Positions 1 to 6,321 of a stretch of 7,797 bases of DNA are shown here, piece after piece; positions within the stretch are counted from its first letter, which is position 1; every line of letters begins with the position of its first letter. Origin of the DNA: an uncultured Solobacterium sp. (GTDB taxonomy: Bacteria > Bacillota_I > Bacilli_A > Erysipelotrichales > Erysipelotrichaceae); contig URCJ01000063.1 in NCBI GenBank assembly GCA_900546285.1, forward strand, positions 1 to 7,797, read 5' to 3'. The notes beneath the pieces were generated by a model that saw only the letters and a program-made list of their open reading frames with translations, was not told the origin of the DNA and ran no database searches. A program made the translations under genes and the position numbers.

Positions 1-15
1 TCTGTACCATTAAAA

Positions 16-1446
16 TTATTTATGATTATAGTCAAAATTATAGTCACTATCCCACAATTTATTATTAATATAAGATATCTTTTTCGCCGATATATGTTCA
101 TACTTTTTATCAAAAATAGCAAAACCAAGATCGTTTCCATCTTGCACTAAATTCCCATCCATGTAGATACCATTGCTATTCACTTCTACATAATGATTAT
201 CAACATCTAAACCAATATCATCTTGACCACTTGCAATCACAACTCCATTGTTAATAACTGCATAATAGTTAGCGCCTTCAATCATATCATTTAAATTCAT
301 TTTTACGAAAGCTTCTCTTAAACTACCATTCAATTTTGTTCCTTTATATCTAATTATTTTAAGATATGGATAATTCACAACTCTATCTAAATATTTACCT
401 GGATTGTGTTCACCATAGAATAAAAAGTAATCATATAAATCAATATAATACTCATAAAGATTATTTAGATTTTCATCTTCCTTATGATTAAATTCATAGT
501 TATTATCTTTAATAAAATTCGCTAAATAAGAAGTTGTTACATTAGCACCAGTAACTTTTGAATGAAATCCATCATTATGAACAGGAATGCGATAATCTAA
601 TTCTTCACTCAAATCCACAAAATCCACATATTTAACATTGTTATCTTCACAATATTCCCAAACTTTATAACGATATTTTTGATTCAATTCATCAAGCATA
701 TCCATTGGAGTGAAATACATCAACAATTCAATGTTGTTTTCCCTACACAAATTTAAGATATTATTCAAAGAATCTAGATCTAACCCATCTAACTCAACAT
801 CGTTGTTCTTATCATTATATTTTATCGCATACCACCAATTATCATAACTAGAATCAGACTCTATAGGTATGTATCCAAACGATTGATCAATACTCTTATC
901 ATCTTCCTCAAACAAGAAATCAAAAGTTTCTTTAGTTCTCCAATCATTATGATAATTTATAAAATCATTGCGATAAGTAACCGCCTTTTCTTCAGGTAGA
1001 TAATTAATAGTATTAATCTTCTCCATACCTCTCATTTGATACTCTGCGGTTACATAACAACTATCAGCCTCGCAAACGCTTCTAAGAGGTGTAGCAGTAT
1101 AGGTTTCCAATATAACAAGTTTAGGGCTTTGTGTCTTTAAAGCCTCTCGCAACATTTGATAAGAAACTTCCAAAGGCTGACAAGCACTGCCTAAAACATA
1201 AGCATATAAACCTGCGTCTTCATAAAAGAATGTAGGCGAAAAAGAATACTGCGCATGGCTTGAACCAAGCACAATAACATCCATGCTATTTTCTGGCAAG
1301 TTATGAAACGAATCATTGTAATAGGCACCCGGATTTCTAAACTTGTTGCTTAAGAAGTTATAGCCGAAATAAAAACTTCCACAAATAACACAAACACCTA
1401 TAACAATCTTTAATAAATTCCAAATAGTTTTCAATACTTTATTCAT
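16..1446 (-). CDS. SGNH/DltD-like membrane-anchored protein, likely partner of the MBOAT O-acyltransferase
   Basis: Predicted 476-residue protein anchored by one N-terminal helix (about residues 10-32), with the rest outside the membrane. It shows the SGNH-type nucleophile motif GSSH at 61-64 (likely Ser63) after a hydrophobic strand (DVIVL). A C-terminal D-x-x-H motif, DGFH, lies at 292-295 (likely Asp292 and His295). This arrangement is known from DltD, AlgJ/AlgX and related proteins that complete acyl transfer begun by an MBOAT protein. I therefore infer that it moves an acyl group onto an exported glycan. Residues from about 350 to 476 form an extra C-terminal region rich in predicted beta strands that I cannot assign. 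The reading frame opens further upstream with a GTG at 1458, but ATG at 1446 is preferred because AGGTGG lies 8 bases before it and the protein then starts with a typical Lys-containing N-terminus. It starts 2 bases after the MBOAT stop, so the two are probably co-translated. Family and partnership are fairly sure; substrate and acyl group are unknown. Confidence 0.82.
   Translation of the reverse strand: MNKVLKTIWNLLKIVIGVCVICGSFYFGYNFLSNKFRNPGAYYNDSFHNLPENSMDVIVLGSSHAQYSFSPTFFYEDAGLYAYVLGSACQPLEVSYQMLREALKTQSPKLVILETYTATPLRSVCEADSCYVTAEYQMRGMEKINTINYLPEEKAVTYRNDFINYHNDWRTKETFDFLFEEDDKSIDQSFGYIPIESDSSYDNWWYAIKYNDKNNDVELDGLDLDSLNNILNLCRENNIELLMYFTPMDMLDELNQKYRYKVWEYCEDNNVKYVDFVDLSEELDYRIPVHNDGFHSKVTGANVTTSYLANFIKDNNYEFNHKEDENLNNLYEYYIDLYDYFLFYGEHNPGKYLDRVVNYPYLKIIRYKGTKLNGSLREAFVKMNLNDMIEGANYYAVINNGVVIASGQDDIGLDVDNHYVEVNSNGIYMDGNLVQDGNDLGFAIFDKKYEHISAKKISYINNKLWDSDYNFDYNHK
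25..48. repeat. Short tandem duplication, two 12-base units, at the 3' end of the SGNH gene
   Basis: On the plus strand ATTATAGTCAAA (25-36) is followed directly by ATTATAGTCACT (37-48), which are identical over the first ten bases. In the protein this gives SDYN-FDYN just before the C-terminal His-Lys. It keeps the frame and looks like a recent slippage or small duplication with no evident function. Confidence 0.6.
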
Positions 1447-1448
1447 AA

Positions 1449-2852
1449 TTAAAACCACCTATAAATGAAATCATTCGCATCAAAACTGCCACCATACATA
1501 CCAAACACTAGGAATAATAAAATCATGGCTGCATATAATACGAATCTAACGATAAAGACATGTTTGCCAAAAAATTCCCCTAAATTAAAGAAATAACGTA
1601 GGATATCCGTAATTAGCACAGTAGACAAAACTATACATAACCAAACAACTTCATTATGAGTCAAACCAATGGCTTCAAAATCTAATGATGACTTAGCAAA
1701 TATTCTCTGAATAGTTAAAGCAGCATCACTGAAGTCATACTTAAAGAAAATCCACAATGTTGTCACAATTATAAAATTAATTAATATCAAAAATATTGAA
1801 ACAACAAATCTAGGCTTTCTATTCTTAAAAAACTTCGCAACTAAATCTTCAATAATTCTTATCACACCATGGCCCATACCCCAGATTAAGAAATTAATAG
1901 TGATACCATGCCACAAGGAAGACACAAAGAAAACAATCAAAACATTTAAATACTTTCTTAAGTCACCCTTTCTACCACCACCTAAAGGAAAATAAATATA
2001 GTCCCTTAACCAAGATGATAAAGAAATATGCCATCTATTCCAGAAATCCTTGATACTAGTAGCTAAATAAGGCACATGGAAATTTCTATCTAACTTAAAA
2101 CCAAGCATTCTAGCACTACCTATTGCGATATTTGAAATAGAATCAAAGTCTAAATAAATCTGAAATGAATATAAAACAACACCTAACAATGTATTCAAAC
2201 CATTTAATTCAACATTTAAACTTCTAGTTACAACACTTCCTATAAAATCACAGAACACTAATTTCTCAAAAATACCACAAGCTAATAAAAAGAAACCACT
2301 TGCGATATCCTGATAATCAAATTCATGTTTACTTCTAATTTCCTTTAAGAAATATTCAGCTCTATTAATAGGACCCGCAGTAATACACGGGAAAAACATT
2401 ACATAATCTAAGTAATAAAAAATATTCTTTTCGGCATTAATCTTTCCTGAATAAATATCACACAAATAAGAAATAACCTTAAATGAATAGAAAGATAAGC
2501 CTAATGGAATGATTATACTATTATCATTAAGATTGATTATTTTATACCCCAATAGTGCAAAGCCATATATTAATGAAGAAATAACGATTATATATTTATT
2601 CTTATGTTTATCATTTACTAAACCAAGTAAATATCCAACAATAGAAAAACCTAATAACCATAATAAATTATTTAACCCAAAAGAATAAACAAATATAAAA
2701 TTAGCTACAAGTAAAATTAAAGGCCTTAAGAATGATTTAAAAGGCCTAGACAAACAAAATACAACGAAACAAAATATCACAAAATATGCACTAGTAACAG
2801 TCAATGTAGGAAGTGATGTAATCGGTTCATAATAATAGTTCCCTATAAACAT
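1449..2852 (-). CDS. MBOAT-family membrane O-acyltransferase (AlgI/DltB type)
   Basis: A 467-residue polytopic membrane protein that likely passes an acyl group from a cytoplasmic donor across the membrane to a partner acting on the exported glycan. Family hallmarks occur in order: PLGLSFYSF (116-124), FFPCITAGPINR (153-164), an ARMLGF segment (247-252), then FWNRWHISLSSWLRDYIYFPLGG-like sequence (about 270-292, His275). The SSLWHG motif (311-316) carries the near-invariant MBOAT histidine, His315. The C-terminus (DFIYRWF) resembles the FIYFQF ending of AlgI-type proteins. Length is normal for the family. The start overlaps the stop of the upstream GT2 gene by one base (TAATG), with AGGA 9 bases before the ATG, which suggests translational coupling. 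The next gene encodes an SGNH partner, the pairing known for AlgI/AlgJ and DltB/DltD. No dltA or dltC homologue is present, so polysaccharide O-acetylation is more likely than D-alanylation of teichoic acid. Acceptor and donor are inferred only. Confidence 0.93.
   Translation of the reverse strand: MFIGNYYYEPITSLPTLTVTSAYFVIFCFVVFCLSRPFKSFLRPLILLVANFIFVYSFGLNNLLWLLGFSIVGYLLGLVNDKHKNKYIIVISSLIYGFALLGYKIINLNDNSIIIPLGLSFYSFKVISYLCDIYSGKINAEKNIFYYLDYVMFFPCITAGPINRAEYFLKEIRSKHEFDYQDIASGFFLLACGIFEKLVFCDFIGSVVTRSLNVELNGLNTLLGVVLYSFQIYLDFDSISNIAIGSARMLGFKLDRNFHVPYLATSIKDFWNRWHISLSSWLRDYIYFPLGGGRKGDLRKYLNVLIVFFVSSLWHGITINFLIWGMGHGVIRIIEDLVAKFFKNRKPRFVVSIFLILINFIIVTTLWIFFKYDFSDAALTIQRIFAKSSLDFEAIGLTHNEVVWLCIVLSTVLITDILRYFFNLGEFFGKHVFIVRFVLYAAMILLFLVFGMYGGSFDANDFIYRWF
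1455..1460 (-). promoter_or_regulatory. Ribosome binding site deciding the SGNH protein start
   Basis: AGGTGG differs from the Shine-Dalgarno consensus at one base and lies 8 bases before the ATG at 1446. It overlaps the alternative GTG at 1458, so that codon is better read as part of the ribosome site. The site lies in the last codons of the MBOAT gene. Confidence 0.65.
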
Positions 2853-3769
2853 TATTTAATTTCCTTTACTATATATTGTGGTCTCTTCTTAGATTCCATA
2901 TAAGTCTTGCCCAAATACTCACCCATAATACCAATTACCAACAGCTGAATACCACCTAATAAGCAAATAATCGCAATCATGCTAGGATATCCTGCAACCG
3001 GATCTCCAATAGTTAAAGCTTTAATCACTATATAAAGCATATAAATAAAACCAAAGAAAGATACAAACAAACCAGAATATGTAGCTAAACGTAAAGGCGC
3101 AGTTGTAAAACCTACAATACCATCAATCGCATAGCTAAATAGCTTAAAGAAACTCCACTTAGTCTCACCAGCTACTCTTTCAACATTTTCAAATTCGATA
3201 TATTTGGTCTTAAAACCAACCCAAGAGAAAATACCCTTAGAAAAACGATTATATTCAGGTAAAGAAATAATCGCATCAACCATCTTACGATTCATCAAAC
3301 GATAATCTCTAGCTCCATCCACAATCTCAACATCAATCATCTTATTGATTAACTTATAAAATTGACGTGCAAAGAAAGATCTAATAGGTGGTTCACCCTT
3401 TCTAGTAACTCTATAAGTAGCAGCGCTATCATATTCGCCACTATTTACATAGTTATACATCTCAGACAATAAAGCAGGTGGATCTTGTAAGTCAGCATCC
3501 ATGATTACTACACAATCACCCTTAGCCTCTTTCATACCAGCTAACATACCAGCTTCCTTACCAAAGTTACGTGAAAAACTAATAACTTTTATATTTGGAT
3601 CTTTTTCCTTTAACTTCAAAGAAACTTCAACTGTCTTATCAGTTGAACCATCATCAACTATTAATAATTCATATTCAACATTCATCTTATCCAAATTTTC
3701 TTTTAACACTGGATAAAACAAAGGAATAGCTTCTTCTTCATTTTTACATGGAACAATAATACTTAACAT
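2852..3769 (-). CDS. GT2 family glycosyltransferase, GtrB/DPM1-like (polyprenyl-phosphate sugar synthase)
   Basis: A 305-residue GT-A enzyme with an N-terminal catalytic domain (1 to about 225) and two C-terminal membrane helices (about 230-252 and 263-284), the layout of GtrB-type enzymes. Visible motifs are SIIVPCKNEEE at the start, VDDGSTDKT (38-46), the metal/nucleotide-binding DADLQDPP (91-98), and GARDYRLMNRK (152-162). It ends with GEYLGKTYMESKKRPQY (283-299), a signature often seen at the end of this group. Members transfer a sugar from a nucleotide donor to undecaprenyl phosphate on the inner membrane face, giving a lipid-linked donor for a GT-C enzyme. The GT-C gene at the right edge of this window could be the user. 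The sugar cannot be read from sequence. This is the first gene of the downstream block. It follows a 280-base gap and has TAGGG 6 bases before the ATG, a modest ribosome site. No GtrA-type flippase is next to it. Confidence 0.9.
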   Translation of the reverse strand: MLSIIVPCKNEEEAIPLFYPVLKENLDKMNVEYELLIVDDGSTDKTVEVSLKLKEKDPNIKVISFSRNFGKEAGMLAGMKEAKGDCVVIMDADLQDPPALLSEMYNYVNSGEYDSAATYRVTRKGEPPIRSFFARQFYKLINKMIDVEIVDGARDYRLMNRKMVDAIISLPEYNRFSKGIFSWVGFKTKYIEFENVERVAGETKWSFFKLFSYAIDGIVGFTTAPLRLATYSGLFVSFFGFIYMLYIVIKALTIGDPVAGYPSMIAIICLLGGIQLLVIGIMGEYLGKTYMESKKRPQYIVKEIK

Positions 3770-3834
3770 ATAAAACCCTACTTTTCTATGATATCAAATC
3801 ATTTTAAACGTTTTTTAATTATTTATCATCTTTG

Positions 3835-3840
3835 ATTATA
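3835..3840 (-). promoter_or_regulatory. Possible -10 box for the GT2-MBOAT-SGNH block
   Basis: TATAAT on the minus strand matches the -10 consensus exactly and would give a leader of about 60 bases before the GT2 start codon. No good -35 box lies 16 to 18 bases upstream (the hexamers there match at two positions at most), and in DNA this AT-rich such a hexamer can arise by chance. The block could instead be expressed by read-through past the glf terminator. Confidence 0.25.
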
Positions 3841-3950
3841 AACTATAGTATATTTTTATAATGTATACTTCGCTTACTTAATATATACGAATTCAACATT
3901 TCATCATTAATGTTATGTATGAAAAAATGGCATCTTCACTGTAATTCACC

Positions 3951-4003
3951 TAAAAAAATGAAATTAAAAGTGATTAGAAATTCATTTAAAATTTAACCAC
4001 TTT
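3951..4003 (-). terminator. Probable intrinsic terminator after glf
   Basis: Read on the minus strand, AAAGTGGTTA (4003-3994) pairs with TAATCACTTT (3976-3967) as a 10-base-pair stem containing one G-U pair. An inner AATT/AATT pairing across a small bulge can extend it. The stem is followed by a T-rich run that ends in seven consecutive Ts (3958-3952). It begins 47 bases past the glf stop, where the end of the upstream transcript is expected. The stem is AT-rich and the first bases after it are interrupted by two As, so termination may be partial, with some read-through into the GT2 block. The plus-strand side has no T run, so it is read as acting on minus-strand transcription only. Confidence 0.6.
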
Positions 4004-4018
4004 AATCGAAAATTGATA

Positions 4019-4047
4019 TTGACACTCTACAAATTAATACTTATAAA
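4019..4047 (+). promoter_or_regulatory. Near-consensus sigma-A promoter pointing into glf (antisense)
   Basis: TTGACA (4019-4024) matches the -35 consensus exactly. It is followed by a 17-base spacer and TATAAA (4042-4047), which matches the -10 consensus at five of six positions. A second -35-like TTGATA (4013-4018) lies directly before it. Transcription would start near 4053-4055 and run on the plus strand through the 3' end of glf. No plausible plus-strand gene follows, so any product would be an antisense RNA. This is the best promoter-like match I found in the window; activity is inferred. Confidence 0.5.
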
Positions 4048-4049
4048 TG

Positions 4050-5183
4050 TTACTTGGTCATTTCTAAAGCTTTTAAGACAATCGCATCCATATTGTAATA
4101 CTTATACTCAGCTAATCTTCCTATCATATGTAACTTAGGATACTTACTAGCCTCCTTTACATATGTTTCGTATAAAGCTTGGTTATCATCACTAATAATT
4201 GGATAATAAGGCACATTACCTACCTCAGCATCCCTTCTATAAGGGAAAGGATATTCTGTATGAATATAAGTTACACCATCAGGTTCTTCTTCCATAAAAT
4301 GCTTATACTCAGTAATTCTTGTAAACTTCACATCATTTTCAGGATAATTCTCAGTAGCAGCATCCTGGAAAGTTCTATTTAATCTTTCAAGAATCAAATC
4401 TAAAGAACGATATGGCAATTCACCATGTTTATATTCAAATAATTCATCAATAGCGCCTGAATAATAAACATCACTTTCAAAAATTTCACCATTATAATAA
4501 ATAGTTCCATTGCTTAACTTCAGGATATCAGTGACATTGGTATTCAATAATACTTCAATATGTTCATTGTCCAACATCTTGCTTATCAACTTTGTATAAC
4601 CACCTTTAGGCATATATTGATAAGTATCATTAAAATATCTATCATCATAAGAAGTATTAACAGGAACTCTCGCACTAACCGCACTATCAAGTTCTTCAAC
4701 CTTCATATCCCATTGTTTCATAGTGTAATACTTGAAAACATGTTCATAGATATAATTAGCTAAATAACGAATATCCCTATTCTCATTATTTAATAGTTCC
4801 ATGATGGGAACTTTCTTACCCTCGCCATAATTAGTCTTTAATAATTCAATTAACTTCTCAGCCTTTTCAGGTAAGCATTCCTCAATTGATTTAAAGTTAA
4901 AAGGAATAGGAACCAACTTATTATCAACATGTCCCAATACCTTATGTTCATACTTATACCACTCAGTAAACTTACTTAAGTAATCAAACACTTCCTTAGA
5001 ATTAGTATGGAAAATATGAGGTCCATATTTATGAATCAAGATATCCTCTTCCATATAATCATAGGCATTACCACCAATATGATCTCTCTTATCAATTATC
5101 AAAACATTCTTGCCCTTATTAGCCAACACATTCGCGACAGTAGCACCCGCAAAACCAGCTCCAATAATAATTACATCCTTCAT
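4050..5183 (-). CDS. glf: UDP-galactopyranose mutase
   Basis: A 377-residue FAD enzyme that interconverts UDP-galactopyranose and UDP-galactofuranose in the cytoplasm, supplying Galf for surface glycans. The N-terminal dinucleotide fold is clear (IIGAGFAGAT, 6-15; IDKRDHIGGNAYDY, 30-43). It is followed by YGPHIFHT (53-60), VPIPFNF (91-97), YTMKQW (153-158, with the substrate-stacking Trp158) and ARVPVN (171-176). YMPKGGY (190-196), FTRITEYKHF (287-296) and GRLAEYKYYNMD (355-366) follow; Arg289 and Arg356 are likely the diphosphate-contacting arginines. Length is typical and no key residue appears lost. An ATG eight codons upstream (5207) is in frame, but AAAGGGG sits 6 bases before the ATG at 5183 and the flavin fold begins right there, so 5183 is the better start. 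The gene begins one base after the GT4 stop, and its ribosome site lies within that gene's last codons. Activity on UDP-GalNAc as well, known for a few relatives, cannot be excluded. Confidence 0.97.
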   Translation of the reverse strand: MKDVIIIGAGFAGATVANVLANKGKNVLIIDKRDHIGGNAYDYMEEDILIHKYGPHIFHTNSKEVFDYLSKFTEWYKYEHKVLGHVDNKLVPIPFNFKSIEECLPEKAEKLIELLKTNYGEGKKVPIMELLNNENRDIRYLANYIYEHVFKYYTMKQWDMKVEELDSAVSARVPVNTSYDDRYFNDTYQYMPKGGYTKLISKMLDNEHIEVLLNTNVTDILKLSNGTIYYNGEIFESDVYYSGAIDELFEYKHGELPYRSLDLILERLNRTFQDAATENYPENDVKFTRITEYKHFMEEEPDGVTYIHTEYPFPYRRDAEVGNVPYYPIISDDNQALYETYVKEASKYPKLHMIGRLAEYKYYNMDAIVLKALEMTK

Positions 5184-5184
5184 A

Positions 5185-6321
5185 TTATTCCCCTTTAAAT
5201 ATCTCATAATATCTATTTAAAATACTCTCATTATCATAATGATAATTCTCTAGATTCTTCTTCAATTTTAATAAATTAGCCTTATCATTTTTAATCTCAT
5301 CAAATTTATTAAACAAACCTTCTTCACTATTTTCTACAATCCAACCGTTAGAATCATCAATTTGTTCACTAACACCAGCTACCAAAGTAGTTAAAACAGG
5401 TGTATCACTAATTAAAGATTCAACCGTCATGGTTGGATAGCCCTCATACAAGCTAGACATTACAAACAAGTCACACTTTCTTACATAAGGATAAGGATTA
5501 GATTTTAAACCTAGCCAAGAAATATCATCGAAACAACCAAGTTCCTTAGCTAAATTATATAATTCGTCCCTTAAACCACCATCACCAATAATAATTAGAT
5601 TATAGTAATCCTTTAGCTTACTATAAGCCCTAATAAGTCTATCAACTGCCTTTTGAGGATGGAAACGAGCTACTGTAATAATATTAATCTTCTTATCATC
5701 TAGCTTTAAATCACAAGGTTGTAAAGACATGCTTCTAATTCTATCTTCATCAACTAGATTATGAACAACACAAATTCTATTTACACCAAACAATTCTTGA
5801 TAAGACTCTTTTACCTGATTTGAACAGGCTATATTCATATCAATATGACTTAAGGCATCTTTTACCAAATCCATATGGTGACTAGAATAATTAGATTCCT
5901 TATAATCAACTTGAACCCAGTTAACCTTTAAATCAGAATCACCATAGCCTGTAAAAATCGTACAAAATCCTTCCTTAGCCGAAAACTCTATATCATAATG
6001 TTTATTTAGAATTTTCTTTCTCTCACTAACAATCTTATTTTTAATAAGGCTCGTCTTCATGTAGAATAACAACCTTAATTTATAAAATAGTTCAAAACCT
6101 TTACATTCACCAAGGGGTCTATCAATACAAGAAAAGAACTTAGAACCTTCTATAACATTGATATCACTAGGAATTTCATCTAACAGTTCCCCTCTTTTAT
6201 GAAGCACCAAAAGATCAACATCATATCGATCCCTATCAATCATCTTTAGGAAAGTGTTCAAAATACGCGCAACACCACCCATTGTCATTTCATCATTCAC
6301 AAACAAGATTTTCTTTTTCAT
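5185..6321 (-). CDS. GT4-family (GT-B fold) glycosyltransferase
   Basis: A 378-residue cytosolic retaining glycosyltransferase with two Rossmann-like domains and no membrane helix. The N-terminal domain opens with KKILFVNDEMTMGGVARIL, whose glycine-rich MGGVA loop (14-18) is typical of GT4 acceptor domains. The C-terminal donor domain carries VARFHPQKAVD (217-227, with the conserved Arg219 and Lys224 pair), IIGDGG (244-249) and LYEGYPTMTVESL (291-303). In the last motif Glu293 and Glu301 form the E-x7-E signature. Sitting directly before glf, it is a candidate to transfer Galf or a neighbouring residue onto the lipid-linked repeat unit; this is inference from position, since GT4 sequence does not reveal the sugar. 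Its ATG overlaps the upstream gene's stop by one base (TAATG). The ribosome site GGAG lies 8 bases before it, inside an 8-base palindrome (CTCCGGAG, 6330-6337). Family sure, specificity unknown. Confidence 0.9.
   Translation of the reverse strand: MKKKILFVNDEMTMGGVARILNTFLKMIDRDRYDVDLLVLHKRGELLDEIPSDINVIEGSKFFSCIDRPLGECKGFELFYKLRLLFYMKTSLIKNKIVSERKKILNKHYDIEFSAKEGFCTIFTGYGDSDLKVNWVQVDYKESNYSSHHMDLVKDALSHIDMNIACSNQVKESYQELFGVNRICVVHNLVDEDRIRSMSLQPCDLKLDDKKINIITVARFHPQKAVDRLIRAYSKLKDYYNLIIIGDGGLRDELYNLAKELGCFDDISWLGLKSNPYPYVRKCDLFVMSSLYEGYPTMTVESLISDTPVLTTLVAGVSEQIDDSNGWIVENSEEGLFNKFDEIKNDKANLLKLKKNLENYHYDNESILNRYYEIFKGE
5190..5196 (-). promoter_or_regulatory. Ribosome binding site deciding the glf start
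   Basis: AAAGGGG lies 6 bases before the ATG at 5183 and downstream of the alternative in-frame ATG at 5207, so it can serve only the later start. It overlaps the last codons (Phe-Lys-Gly-Glu) of the GT4 gene, which suggests coupled translation. Confidence 0.7.

Larger units (their letters stand above)
3770..4049. other. Gene-free 280-base spacer between the two gene blocks
   Basis: This is the only spacing longer than a few bases between genes in the window. It is very AT-rich and has no convincing protein-coding gene. From right to left it holds a plus-strand promoter-like sequence, a hairpin with a T-rich tail on the minus strand, a stretch of about 50 bases where I see nothing I would call a site (3900-3950), and the leader before the GT2 gene with a possible -10 box. 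It marks the change from the GT-C/GT4/glf block to the GT2/MBOAT/SGNH block. Confidence 0.75.

Noticed and set aside
1..10. ATG at 10-8 on the minus strand, just after the SGNH stop, as the start of another gene.
   Set aside because: No Shine-Dalgarno sequence precedes it and only three codons are visible before the window ends.
1449..2852. MBOAT gene read as dltB and its neighbour as dltD, for D-alanylation of teichoic acid.
   Set aside because: There is no dltA or dltC nearby, the neighbours are glycan-synthesis genes, and the motifs and C-terminus fit the AlgI-type polysaccharide acyltransferases at least as well.
3501..3716. Open frame on the plus strand inside the GT2 gene, with similar ones at 4179-4382, 4560-4763 and 5007-5198 opposite glf.
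   Set aside because: Each lies fully antisense to a well-supported gene, shows no recognisable domain and has the Ile/Ser-rich content expected of a reverse-strand shadow.
3913..3951. Minus-strand AGGTGA followed 6 bases later by GTG and an 8-codon frame, which could be a leader peptide before the GT2 gene.
   Set aside because: The ribosome site is well placed, but the frame is too short to judge, there is no attenuator-like alternative hairpin after it, and the best promoter candidate for the block lies downstream of it.
3910..3996. Plus-strand frame of 28 codons in the spacer, with Cys and His residues and many lysines.
   Set aside because: No Shine-Dalgarno sequence precedes either ATG, it overlaps the terminator hairpin, and it lies upstream of the plus-strand promoter rather than downstream.
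3860..4049. Invertible promoter switch in the spacer, suggested by the promoter facing away from the downstream block.
   Set aside because: I found no pair of matching inverted repeats flanking the promoter. The only clear inverted repeat (3967-4003) is a compact hairpin that does not enclose it, and no recombinase gene is in the window.
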